From CAVRZR01 sp964354215 (GTDB lineage: Bacteria; Actinomycetota; Coriobacteriia; Anaerosomatales; CAVRZR01): a stretch of 47,577 nt of DNA. A program made the translations under genes and the position numbers. Shown one piece after another: positions 34,005-41,566 of the stretch; the stretch's first letter is position 1; every line of letters starts with the position of its first letter. The stretch spans positions 1-47,577 of the forward strand of contig CAYGYT010000015.1 of the NCBI GenBank assembly GCA_964354215.1, read 5' to 3'. The notes under the pieces are model-generated. The model saw only the letters and a list, made by a program, of their open reading frames with translations, was not told the origin of the DNA and searched no databases.

Positions 34005-34810
34005 GCTTCCTCGACGACATGATCGTGCGACGTAGCCAGCGCCTCGCCGAGGAGTTCGGCACGCTCACCGCGGCCGACCGCGAGCGGCTTGTGTCATGCG
34101 CGCGTCCAACGCGCGACTTCGCCGCGGCGCTCACGGAGCGTCTCGACGTCGCAGTGATCGCCGAGGTGAAGAAAGCGTCCCCCTCGGCAGGCGCGATCGC
34201 TCCCGACTGCGAGGCGTCCAAACAAGCGCTGCACTACGAGAACGGCGGAGCAGCTGCGGTGAGCGTACTCACCGAGCCGGAGTCTTTCGGCGGATCGTTC
34301 ACAGACCTGTCAGACGTGAGCGACGCGGTGAGCGTGCCGGTGCTCTGCAAGGACTTCGTCGTCGAGCCCGTGCAGCTCTTCCTCGCGCGCGGCCATGGCG
34401 CGGACGCGGTACTGCTCATGGTGAGCGTGCTTGGGACAGGCATCGCCGAGTACCTCGACCTCGCCGAGACCCTCGGTTTGCAGGCGCTCGTGGAGGTACA
34501 CGACGACGCCGAGCTCGAGATCGCTCTTGCGGCCAGGGCCGCGGTCGTTGGCGTGAACAGCCGGGATCTGAGAACCCTCGAGGTCGACCCTGCTGCGGCG
34601 CGAGCCGTGCTGCACGCGGCGGCCGATTCGGGCGCCATCGTGGTGGCGGAGAGCGGAGTTCGAGATCGCAGCGGTGTGGAGGCCGCGGCAGAAGAGGGCG
34701 CTCACGCCGTGCTTGTCGGCGAGACGCTCATGCGCTCGCGGTTCCCGGAGGACGTATTGGAGCGACTGACGGGCGTCCCACGAGGGGGCGTCCGAGAGAT
34801 GACGGGATAG
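34001..34810 (+). CDS. trpC: Indole-3-glycerol phosphate synthase
   Basis: A 269-residue TIM barrel. Landmarks are EVKKASPSAGAIAPD (residues 56-69) with the catalytic lysine, VLTEPESFGGSFTDLSDVS, VPVLCKDFVVEPVQLFLAR with the second lysine, VGVNSRDLRTLEVD, and AESGVRDRSGVEAAAEEGAH. It closes the indole ring from carboxyphenylamino-deoxyribulose phosphate. The GTG at 34001 overlaps the trpGD stop (GTGA). The protein is monofunctional, as trpF is a separate gene downstream. A 104-base gap with two hairpins follows. Confidence 0.95.
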   Translation: MSFLDDMIVRRSQRLAEEFGTLTAADRERLVSCARPTRDFAAALTERLDVAVIAEVKKASPSAGAIAPDCEASKQALHYENGGAAAVSVLTEPESFGGSFTDLSDVSDAVSVPVLCKDFVVEPVQLFLARGHGADAVLLMVSVLGTGIAEYLDLAETLGLQALVEVHDDAELEIALAARAAVVGVNSRDLRTLEVDPAAARAVLHAAADSGAIVVAESGVRDRSGVEAAAEEGAHAVLVGETLMRSRFPEDVLERLTGVPRGGVREMTG

Positions 34811-34844
34811 CCCGGACCGTCCGATGCGGTTCGGGGAACGGTTT

Positions 34845-34888
34845 CGGCGGGCTTTGTGCCCGCCGGGGAGCGGCACCTGGAGCAGGTG
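34845..34888. other. Two hairpins between trpC and trpB2
   Basis: CGGCGGGC (34845-34852) with a TTTGT loop pairs with GCCCGCCG (34858-34865). GCACCTG-type arms CACCTG 34874-34879 and CAGGTG 34883-34888 form a second hairpin around GAG. Neither has a T-run. They precede the AAGGAGG ribosome site of trpB2 and could affect stability or coupling within the trp transcript. Confidence 0.55.
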
Positions 34889-34914
34889 TCGCAGGAAGGC
34901 AAGGAGGGTGCGAT

Positions 34915-36258
34915 ATGAGTGACAAAACACGGTACGTGCTCGACGAGAAGGACATGCCGACTAGCTGGTACAACGTGCAGCCGGATCTTGTCACGCCGTT
35001 GCCGCCGCCACTGGCGCCGGACGGCAGTCCCATCGGGCCCGAACAGCTCGCGGTGCTCTTCCCGATGGAGTGCATCATGCAGGAGGTCAGCCAGGAGCGC
35101 TGGATCGACATCCCCGGTGCGGTGCTCGACGTCTTCAAGACCTTCAGGCCCTCGCCACTGCATCGCGCACGACAGCTCGAGAAGGTCCTCGGCCTGCCCG
35201 AAGGCGTGAAGATCTTCTACAAGTACGAGGGCGTGAGCCCCGCTGGATCGCACAAGCCGAATACTGCGATCGCGCAGGCCTACTACAACAAGCAGGAGGG
35301 CATCAAGAAGATCTCGACCGAGACCGGCGCCGGTCAGTGGGGCTCGGCGCTCTCGATCGCCGGCGCGCTTTACGGCATCGAGATCGAGGTCTTCATGGTG
35401 AAGGTCTCCTACAACCAGAAGCCGTACCGCCGCATTCTGATGGAGACGTACGGCGCGACGGTCCACGCCTCGCCGTCAACCCTCACTGACTCCGGCAAGC
35501 ACGTGCTCGAGATGGATCCGAACTCGACCGGGTCGCTCGGCATCGCGATCTCGGAGGCCGTCGAAGTCGCAGCGAAGGACCCCAACTGTCACTACTCGCT
35601 GGGATCCGTGCTCAACCACGTGTGTCTGCATCAGACGATCATCGGGCTCGAGGCCATCAAGCAGATGGAGATGGCGGGCGCTGAGCCCGATGTCGTCATC
35701 GGCTGCGTGGGCGGCGGCTCGAACTTCGCAGGTATCGCGTTCCCGTACTACCACCGCAAGAAGACACTCGGCACCACGACGCGCCTCGTGGCTGTCGAGC
35801 CGAAGGCGTGCCCCACGCTCACCAAGGGCGAGTATCGCTATGATCTCGGTGACGAAGCCGGCATGGCCCCGCAGGTGATGATGTACACCCTCGGACACGA
35901 CTTCGTACCCGCCGGCATCCACGCGGGTGGGCTGCGGTATCACGGCGATTCGCCGCTTGTTTCGTCCCTCGTGCACGACGGGGAGATGGAAGCGGTCGCG
36001 GTTCATCAGATCGCGTGTTTCGAGGCGGCCGTACAGTTTGCGCGCGCCGAGGGCATTCTGCCGGCGCCGGAGTCGAGTCACGCCATCCGGGTCGCGATCG
36101 ATGAGGCGCTCGCTGCGCGCGACGCCGGTGAGGACAAGACCGTGCTCTTCAACCTCTCCGGGCACGGCCACTTCGACCTCTCCGCGTATGCGGACTACAT
36201 GTCAGGCAAGCTTGTGGACTACGACTTCGCCGCCGGCACCACGCTGCACCAGGGATAG
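34915..36258 (+). CDS. trpB2: TrpB-like tryptophan synthase beta subunit, TrpB2 type
   Basis: A 447-residue PLP enzyme of the TrpB2 group (TIGR01415), longer than TrpB1. The N-terminal extension includes WYNVQPDLVTPLPPPLAPDG. RPSPLHRARQLEKVLG and YEGVSPAGSHKPNTA with the PLP lysine at 114 mark the active site. CVGGGSNFAGIAFPYY binds the PLP phosphate, and LVAVEPKACPTLTKG is typical of TrpB2. It joins indole and serine, but the type lacks the residues for tight TrpA contact and can act alone on indole. The ATG has AAGGAGG upstream. A normal trpB lies two genes downstream. Confidence 0.92.
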   Translation: MSDKTRYVLDEKDMPTSWYNVQPDLVTPLPPPLAPDGSPIGPEQLAVLFPMECIMQEVSQERWIDIPGAVLDVFKTFRPSPLHRARQLEKVLGLPEGVKIFYKYEGVSPAGSHKPNTAIAQAYYNKQEGIKKISTETGAGQWGSALSIAGALYGIEIEVFMVKVSYNQKPYRRILMETYGATVHASPSTLTDSGKHVLEMDPNSTGSLGIAISEAVEVAAKDPNCHYSLGSVLNHVCLHQTIIGLEAIKQMEMAGAEPDVVIGCVGGGSNFAGIAFPYYHRKKTLGTTTRLVAVEPKACPTLTKGEYRYDLGDEAGMAPQVMMYTLGHDFVPAGIHAGGLRYHGDSPLVSSLVHDGEMEAVAVHQIACFEAAVQFARAEGILPAPESSHAIRVAIDEALAARDAGEDKTVLFNLSGHGHFDLSAYADYMSGKLVDYDFAAGTTLHQG

Positions 36259-36272
36259 CCAGGGACACGCAC

Positions 36273-36911
36273 GTGCCACGAACGCGAGTGAAGATATGCG
36301 GGATCACGTCGAGTGACGACGCCGCCGCGGCGGTAGACGCTGGGGCTGATGCGGTCGGCGTGATCCTGGCACCTTCGCTACGGCAGGTGACCCTCGACGA
36401 GGCCGCCGAGGCGCTGTCGGTCGTGCCGGCGCTCGTGAGCCGCGTGGGAGTCTTCGTCGACCCCACGCCGGCCGAGCTCACGGCCGCTGTCGAGCGCCTC
36501 GGGCTCGACCTCGTTCAGTTCAGCGGCGACGAATCGTATGAATTATGCGTTGAGTCTCCCGCGCCCGTTCTTAAGACTATTCAAGTCGGCACGGCATTTG
36601 ATTCAAAGGCCGTGGAGCCCTACCGGGGGCTCGTGGCCGCCCTCCTACTCGACAAGCACGTCACCGGCATGCGGGGCGGTACTGGCAAAGCACTCTCCTG
36701 GGATACGCTGCACGGGCTTCCGGAGTGGGCTCCCTTGTTTGTTGCGGGGGGACTGGATCCGGACAACGTAGGAGACGCCATTCGCGCGCTCCGTCCCTTC
36801 GCGGTCGATGTCTCCTCCGGGGTCGAGGAGCGTCCCGGCCGCAAGGACCACGGGAAGATCCGTGCTTTCATGGCCGCGGTTCGCGCTGCCGATTCGGAGG
36901 TGTACCGATGA
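36273..36911 (+). CDS. trpF: Phosphoribosylanthranilate isomerase
   Basis: A 212-residue TIM barrel. It has RVKICGITSSDDAAAAVDAG with the catalytic cysteine at 9, GVILAPSLRQVTLDEA, VQFSGDESYELC (normally VQLHGDE), and VAGGLDPDNVGDAI followed by VDVSSGVEERPGRKD with the catalytic aspartate. It converts phosphoribosyl-anthranilate to the carboxyphenylamino compound used by TrpC. The start is GTG at 36273, 14 bases after trpB2. Residues about 86-113 use AT-rich codons unlike the rest of the gene. A four-base overlap links it to trpB. Confidence 0.93.
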   Translation: MPRTRVKICGITSSDDAAAAVDAGADAVGVILAPSLRQVTLDEAAEALSVVPALVSRVGVFVDPTPAELTAAVERLGLDLVQFSGDESYELCVESPAPVLKTIQVGTAFDSKAVEPYRGLVAALLLDKHVTGMRGGTGKALSWDTLHGLPEWAPLFVAGGLDPDNVGDAIRALRPFAVDVSSGVEERPGRKDHGKIRAFMAAVRAADSEVYR

Positions 36912-38167
36912 GCGACGTGCTCTTGCCGTCGGCCGAGTCCGCGTACTCCAGCCCGGACGCACAGGGGTTCTACGGCCCGTACGGAGGGCGCTTCGTTCCG
37001 GAGACCGTCATGCCTGCGCTCGAGGAGCTTACGTCAGCCTATCTCGAGGCGCGCGAGGATCCGGTCTTCAGCGAGCAGCTCGGCGTTCTCCTACGCGACT
37101 ACGTTGGCCGCCCAACGCCGCTATATCGTGCCTCGCGCCTGGCGGACGCCGTCGGTCTCGGCGAGGTGTACCTCAAGCGCGAGGACCTCTGTCACACGGG
37201 AGCGCACAAGATCAACAACACGCTCGGGCAGTGCCTGCTTGCCAAACGTATGGGCAAGCAGCGCGTCATCGCCGAGACGGGCGCGGGCCAGCACGGCGTA
37301 GCGACCGCGACCGCGGCAGCGCTCATGGATCTCGAATGCGCCGTCTTCATGGGCGTTGAGGACATCCGCCGACAGGCCCTTAACGTGTACAAGATGCGGC
37401 TACTCGGCGCCGAGGTCATTCCTGTCGCGGAGGGTACGGGCACGCTCGCCGATGCGGTGACCGCAGCGCTCCGGCACTGGGTCGAGCGCGTGCGTGACAC
37501 CTTCTACGTGCTTGGATCGGCCGTGGGGCCGCACCCGTATCCCATGATGGTGCGTGACTTCCAGAGCATCATCGGCACTGAGACCATAGCCCAGCTTGCC
37601 GAGAAGTCCGTGGAGCGCGTCGACGCGGTTGTCGCGTGTGTCGGCGGCGGCAGCAACGCGATCGGTACGTTCTACCCATTCGTCGCCTCAAGCAAGTTCG
37701 GTTCCTCGACTAGCGGTCCGTCAGGGCGGCCGTTGCTGCTCGGCGCCGAAGCTGCGGGCCTCGGGCTCGACACCGACAAGACCGGCGCATCGCTCACCCT
37801 CGGCTCGCCCGGCGTGATGCACGGCTTCTACAGCTACCTCTTGCAGGACGATTCAGGCAACCCGCTCGAGGCATACTCGATCAGCGCGGGTCTGGACTAC
37901 CCGGGCGTCGGCCCCGAGCACGCGTACCTCAAGGACCAGGCGCTCGTCCGCTACGAAGCGGTGACCGACGCCGAGGCGCTCGCGGCATTCGAGCTGCTTT
38001 GCCACACCGAGGGCATCATCCCGGCCATCGAGAGCTCGCACGCGCTCGCGCTCCTGCCGCGTCTTGCCGAGGAGCTCGGGCCCGACGCGACGGTAGTCGT
38101 GACGGTCTCCGGCCGAGGCGACAAGGACATCGACATCGTGCGGGAGGCCGGCCTTGGCGCAGAGTGA
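36908..38167 (+). CDS. trpB: Tryptophan synthase beta subunit
   Basis: A 419-residue TrpB1. It begins with FYGPYGGRFVPETVMPALEE, has LKREDLCHTGAHKINN with the PLP lysine at 101, ETGAGQHGVATATAAAL, GAVGPHPYPMMVRDFQ-like substrate loop (SAVGPHPYPMMVRDFQ), and CVGGGSNAIGTFYPF for the PLP phosphate. It condenses indole from TrpA with serine. The ATG overlaps the trpF stop as ATGA, and the gene overlaps trpA by 14 bases, which is consistent with balanced synthesis of the alpha2beta2 complex. It is the ordinary partner of TrpA, in contrast to the TrpB2 upstream. Confidence 0.97.
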   Translation: MSDVLLPSAESAYSSPDAQGFYGPYGGRFVPETVMPALEELTSAYLEAREDPVFSEQLGVLLRDYVGRPTPLYRASRLADAVGLGEVYLKREDLCHTGAHKINNTLGQCLLAKRMGKQRVIAETGAGQHGVATATAAALMDLECAVFMGVEDIRRQALNVYKMRLLGAEVIPVAEGTGTLADAVTAALRHWVERVRDTFYVLGSAVGPHPYPMMVRDFQSIIGTETIAQLAEKSVERVDAVVACVGGGSNAIGTFYPFVASSKFGSSTSGPSGRPLLLGAEAAGLGLDTDKTGASLTLGSPGVMHGFYSYLLQDDSGNPLEAYSISAGLDYPGVGPEHAYLKDQALVRYEAVTDAEALAAFELLCHTEGIIPAIESSHALALLPRLAEELGPDATVVVTVSGRGDKDIDIVREAGLGAE

Positions 38168-39017
38168 GCCGACGGCCGCGCGTGGGCTTGCTCGCGGGTT
38201 TGCGAGCCGGCACCCCGCGCTCGTGGTGTACCTCATGGGTGGCTATCCGGATCGCGAGCGGTCGCTTGAGGCGCTGCAGGTCGTGGCGCGGGCCGGGGCC
38301 GATGTCATCGAGCTCGGCGTACCGTACGCGGATCCACTCGCCGACGGTCCTGTCATCCGCGATGCCGCCGAGACCGCTCGCACTGAGAACGAGGGCGGCT
38401 TCGGGCTCGCCGAGACGATCGTGCTGGCCGGGGAGTTCCTCGCCGCTGGTGGTGCTGGTGAAGCCGAGGTCGCCGAGGGTGCCGAGGGCGCCGAGGGCGC
38501 AGTCGGCGGATCACCTCCGGTCGCCCTCATGACCTACCTCAACCCGATCATGCGCATGGGTCTGTCGCAAGCCGCGGAAGCGATGCGCAACGCAGGAGTC
38601 TCGGGCGTGATCGTGCCCGACATGCCGCCGGATTCGGCAGCGCCATGGCTGTCCGTGTCAGCCGGTCTCGATACGGTGTTTCTCGCGGCTCCGACCTCGA
38701 CGCCGGAGCGACTTTCGCTCGTGGGCGAACGCTCCCGCGGTTTCGTCTACTGCGTGTCAACGACCGGTGTGACCGGCGAGCGGGCCGAACTCCCGCCGGA
38801 TCTCTCGAACCTGGTCGCGGCCGTGAAAGCGAACACGTCGCTTCCTGTCGCGGTCGGATTCGGCGTTTCGACGCCCGAGCAGGCAGCGCTGGTCGCACGA
38901 CACGCCGACGGCGTCGTCGTAGGCAGTGCAGCGGTGCGTCGCCAAGACGACCCGGCCGCGCTCGGTCAGTTCGTACGCGAGCTCGCGACAGCCGTGCGGG
39001 GCGTGCGCAGAGCGTAG
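38154..39017 (+). CDS. trpA: Tryptophan synthase alpha subunit
   Basis: A 287-residue TIM barrel, about 15-20 longer than usual. The catalytic Glu53 lies in ADVIELGVPYADP and Asp64 in LADGPVIRDAA. VALMTYLNPIMRMG, GVIVPDMPPDSAAPW, YCVSTTGVTGERAEL and VGFGVSTPEQAALVA are the usual loops. The extra length is a low-complexity segment of Gly, Ala and Glu (residues about 99-119) inserted before the third strand, encoded by a 9-bp tandem repeat. The start is TTG at 38154, within trpB. It cleaves indole-glycerol phosphate to indole, which passes to TrpB. Confidence 0.95.
   Translation: MAQSEPTAARGLARGFASRHPALVVYLMGGYPDRERSLEALQVVARAGADVIELGVPYADPLADGPVIRDAAETARTENEGGFGLAETIVLAGEFLAAGGAGEAEVAEGAEGAEGAVGGSPPVALMTYLNPIMRMGLSQAAEAMRNAGVSGVIVPDMPPDSAAPWLSVSAGLDTVFLAAPTSTPERLSLVGERSRGFVYCVSTTGVTGERAELPPDLSNLVAAVKANTSLPVAVGFGVSTPEQAALVARHADGVVVGSAAVRRQDDPAALGQFVRELATAVRGVRRA
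38463..38498 (+). repeat. Four 9-bp tandem repeats within trpA
   Basis: GCCGAGG(G/T)(C/T) units occur four times in a row at 38463, 38472, 38481 and 38490, each coding Ala-Glu-Gly or Ala-Glu-Val. The reading frame is kept because the unit is three codons. It looks like replication slippage, and gives a variable-length loop in TrpA. Confidence 0.85.
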
Positions 39018-39116
39018 CCGCATTGCTCCATCCGCGTCCTGGCTCCATTGACTGCTTGATCACGCGAGTCCGAGCGCTGCAGCATCCGCGGTCCTCCTTC
39101 AGGGTCTGGATACGTA

Positions 39117-39150
39117 ACATACGAAGATGTAGAGTGGTTGCAGCGTATGT
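39117..39150. promoter_or_regulatory. Inverted repeat upstream of the RES toxin-antitoxin pair
   Basis: ACATACG (39117-39123) and CGTATGT (39144-39150) are perfect complements separated by 20 bases, two helical turns. A TGCAGC direct repeat also occurs nearby at about 39139 and 39156. The sites lie 39 bases before the antitoxin GTG, a fitting place for autoregulation. The promoter itself was not clearly seen. Confidence 0.5.
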
Positions 39151-39188
39151 CCAACTGCAGCATTCGACACGATTTCGGAGGCGGTCCA

Positions 39189-39920
39189 GTGCCAACGAGG
39201 GCGTCGGAACGGGCGGCGGCGCACGGGCCTCGCGAAGCGCGGTCCAGCGCGAGCCGCGGTCCTAGCACTGACACCTGGCACGAGGCTGTTGCCGCGCTCG
39301 ACGATGCGTCCACCGGTTCGGAGCGCCAGGCAGCGCTCTTGCGTTTCGCCGCTCAGGCTACCCGCGAACTCCCGGGCCTCTCTCGGCACAGGGTGTCGCT
39401 CGTCGCGATGCTGCGCAATGCGGCGCTCGCCGAGGGCCTGGTCGGGGAGTTCGCCGGACAACCGCGCACCGTGATCGACGAGGTCGAGTTGCCCACGTTC
39501 GACGCCGACGACATCCTCGCCGAGGCAGCCCTGCGCGGTGAGGTCAGGGCGCGGGTTCTCGATGAGGAACTGCTGACTGCAGCCGCGGTTTCATGGCTGC
39601 TCGGGTCGCGCTCGAAGAACCCTCGGCAGTATGCGAACGGGCTGCGCGCCAAGGGAGTGCTGGTCGCCGTTCCTCATCGCAACCAGTTCCTCTATCCCGC
39701 GTTCCAGATAGACGCCGAGCACGGGTTCGTGCGGCCGTCAGTGGCCGAGGTGAACGTGGCACTCGGCGCCGCCGAAGACCCATGGGGCGTGGCCTCGTGG
39801 TGGATATCACCCAACGGCGCCCTCGGTGAAGAACGACCCGTCGAGCTTCTCGGCGATGTGACCCGCGAGCAGGCGCTCGTCGACGTTGCACGGGCGCTTG
39901 TCGAGAACGACGCCGCGTGA
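39189..39920 (+). CDS. Antitoxin of the Xre/MbcA/ParS type
   Basis: A 243-residue protein. The C-terminal 90 residues match the toxin-binding domain of RES-partner antitoxins: RQYANGLRAKGVLVAVPHRN, FLYPAFQIDAEHGFV, GVASWWISPNGALGEERPVE and LLGD. The N-terminal part is Ala/Arg-rich and helical, and the helix-turn-helix is less obvious than in typical Xre members. The start is GTG at 39189, seven bases after GGAGG; an ATG at 39138 would lie inside the likely operator. The stop overlaps the RES toxin start by four bases. It should neutralise the NAD-consuming toxin and repress its own promoter. Confidence 0.82.
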   Translation: MPTRASERAAAHGPREARSSASRGPSTDTWHEAVAALDDASTGSERQAALLRFAAQATRELPGLSRHRVSLVAMLRNAALAEGLVGEFAGQPRTVIDEVELPTFDADDILAEAALRGEVRARVLDEELLTAAAVSWLLGSRSKNPRQYANGLRAKGVLVAVPHRNQFLYPAFQIDAEHGFVRPSVAEVNVALGAAEDPWGVASWWISPNGALGEERPVELLGDVTREQALVDVARALVENDAA

Positions 39921-40579
39921 CAGACGGCGCACCCGCTGACCCCTTCAAGTCACAGCGCCGCCCGCCCCCGAAGCGGATTAGCAGCACGCCCCCCACAAGC
40001 ACGCTCTCCGTGGGTACGCGGTTGTGGCGCATCCACTCTCGGAGTCGTCCGCCGGCCGAGTTCGCGGCCACCGTACCGACAGCTGCCCGCGGTGGTCGTT
40101 TCGACAGCCCCGATGGGTCGTACGGCGTCCTGTACGTCTCGGATTCGCTCGAAGGGGCGGTCGCCGAAGTGCTGCTCCGCGACATCCCGCTCGTGGACTA
40201 CGGGGCGAGGGCGATTCCGGTTCGAGCCGTGCAGGACAAGACGCTCAGCGTGCTTGAGACGGTGCGAGAGCTCGAAGTCGTCATGCTTCACGGCGCAGGG
40301 GCATCTGCGGTGGGACAGGGACTTTGGCTCACGAAGTCGGATTCAGCCGACTACTCTTTGACGCGCGCCTGGGGGGCTGCGATCCGGTTGGTCGCCCCGA
40401 CGGGCGCGGGGTTCGAATGGCGGGCGCGACACGACGAGGACCGCCTCGCTTTCGTGCTCTTTGGTGACCTGGCGGAGGACGCACTGCGGGTGCGAGACTC
40501 GCTCGAACTCGCCGACGAGGCAGGCTTGGAGGCGGTGCGCAAGGTGTTACTGCGCTACCGCGCGGTCATTGAGGCGTGA
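39917..40579 (+). CDS. RES-domain toxin
   Basis: A 220-residue protein with a RES domain: LWRIHSRSRPPAEFAA with the conserved arginine near 39, GGRFDSPDGSYGVLYVSDSL with the tyrosine, then EGAVAEVLLRD carrying the glutamate. LTRAWGAAIRL and the C-terminal helix VRKVLLRYRAVIEA complete the fold. Characterised RES toxins (MbcT, ParT and others) bind NAD+ and degrade or transfer from it. The 30-residue N-terminal stretch is proline-rich and probably disordered. It overlaps the antitoxin gene by four bases (GTGA) and is not frameshifted, so it looks functional. Confidence 0.85.
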   Translation: MTDGAPADPFKSQRRPPPKRISSTPPTSTLSVGTRLWRIHSRSRPPAEFAATVPTAARGGRFDSPDGSYGVLYVSDSLEGAVAEVLLRDIPLVDYGARAIPVRAVQDKTLSVLETVRELEVVMLHGAGASAVGQGLWLTKSDSADYSLTRAWGAAIRLVAPTGAGFEWRARHDEDRLAFVLFGDLAEDALRVRDSLELADEAGLEAVRKVLLRYRAVIEA

Positions 40580-40627
40580 CCACCCAGCAGGATGCGCGTC
40601 TGTGAGTTGTCTGGATGCTCGTCCTAC

Positions 40628-41347
40628 CTAGGCCGGCGCGGTTGCGGGCACGACCGCTCGCAAGGGCTCGACCGACACCGGCACAGACAGCATCACGAGT
40701 CTTGCGCGACCGCCATCACCAGAAGGCGCAGTTGTCGCCGGTAGCTTGGAGCATGCCGCAGCCGCGACCGGGGTCGCTGCAGCGACGCGTGCGGTGTCGG
40801 CGTCCAGCCTCAACGCTGCCCGACGCGCGGCAGCCTTGCGTGCGGCGAGCAGTCGGGGATTGGCGTCGGAGATTCCGCGCCGGCGGAGCGCGGTAGCGTG
40901 GCGTGGGATACTGCGCACGTGCTTGCGAGCGTGATCGCCCCACGTGGTCTGCTCGACGGCGATGTACTCTCGGCGAGCACGGTTCTTCCATCCAGCGAAG
41001 ATGGCAACGTGGCCCGGGGTGAGCACGGCGTCGCCCGGCTTCAAAGCCGAGATGGAGACGTGGCGTGCCCGCGAACCAATCGAACGGCTGGAGTACGACT
41101 TGTCGAGCTTCCAGGCCATCGAGACGAAGCCGGAGCAGTCGCGGCGGTAGCCAGCATGGTAGCCGTGCTGGCTGTAGGGGACGCGGCGCTTGATCCACGA
41201 ACTCGCCCGGGAAAGCACCTCTGCCCGGGTAATGGCGCCTGCGGAACTTGCGAACACGCTGAGAAGAAGAACGAAGGAGAATGACAGAATGATGAGAACC
41301 CGGCCTCCTAGGGCCGGCTGACGATGGTTACTCGCTCGTACCTTCAC
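40628..41347 (-). CDS. Secreted NlpC/P60-like cysteine peptidase
   Basis: A 239-residue protein with a signal peptide (hydrophobic core at about 16-35, cleavage after ASSAGA). The catalytic domain covers about 40-150: the cysteine at 71 in YRRDCSGFVSMAWK, the histidine at 113 in LTPGHVAIFAGW, and a polar residue in the EYIAVEQTTWG strand. Members cut stem peptides in the cell wall or act on related amide bonds. The C-terminal 80 residues are Arg/Ala-rich and possibly disordered. The start is GTG at 41347 with GAGAGG seven bases upstream, and this ribosome site is embedded in a structured leader. Confidence 0.82.
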   Translation of the reverse strand: MKVRASNHRQPALGGRVLIILSFSFVLLLSVFASSAGAITRAEVLSRASSWIKRRVPYSQHGYHAGYRRDCSGFVSMAWKLDKSYSSRSIGSRARHVSISALKPGDAVLTPGHVAIFAGWKNRARREYIAVEQTTWGDHARKHVRSIPRHATALRRRGISDANPRLLAARKAAARRAALRLDADTARVAAATPVAAAACSKLPATTAPSGDGGRARLVMLSVPVSVEPLRAVVPATAPA

Positions 41348-41349
41348 AC

Positions 41350-41495
41350 GGTTGCCTCTCGCTTGGTTGCACTACGTTCGGGAGCCGTGTCCGCCGCTGC
41401 GGCCGGTGTCCCGAGCGTGCCCATAGCTCCTGGAGCTGCGATGTGTGGTGCGGGCCAGGAGCGGGGCCGAAGGGGAGAGTAAGCGAGCCGGGTGC
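41350..41495 (-). promoter_or_regulatory. Structured leader RNA of the NlpC/P60 gene (candidate riboswitch)
   Basis: On the minus strand, CTCGCTT (41487-41481) pairs with AAGCGAG (41364-41358) to close a junction. Inside, GCTCCTGG (41462-41455) pairs with CCAGGAGC (41433-41426), eight perfect pairs, and a third arm at about 41412-41380 has GGGA/TCCC pairs around a GCCGC-GCGGC hairpin. The ribosome site GAGAGG overlaps the closing helix by three bases, so folding could hide it. NlpC/P60 genes often carry c-di-AMP (ydaO) riboswitches in actinobacteria, but the ydaO core sequences were not found. Confidence 0.5.
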
Positions 41496-41511
41496 CACTT
41501 CCAGACAACGC

Positions 41512-41542
41512 ACAGGCCCGGGTACACGAACCCCGGGCCTGT
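41512..41542. terminator. GC-rich hairpin after hsp20
   Basis: ACAGGCCCGGG (41512-41522) and CCCGGGCCTGT (41532-41542) form an 11-bp perfect stem with a nine-base loop. It lies 24 bases after the hsp20 stop on the minus strand. The flank is not T-rich, so termination would be atypical. It may also protect the transcript end. Confidence 0.55.
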
Positions 41543-41566
41543 TATCGGTCGCTCTGGCTGTCCGGT

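Noticed and set aside
41350..41495. ydaO (c-di-AMP) riboswitch call for the NlpC/P60 leader
   Set aside because: The expected GGGGUGAAUC-type core and GAACC loops were not found on the minus strand, so only a generic structured leader is reported.
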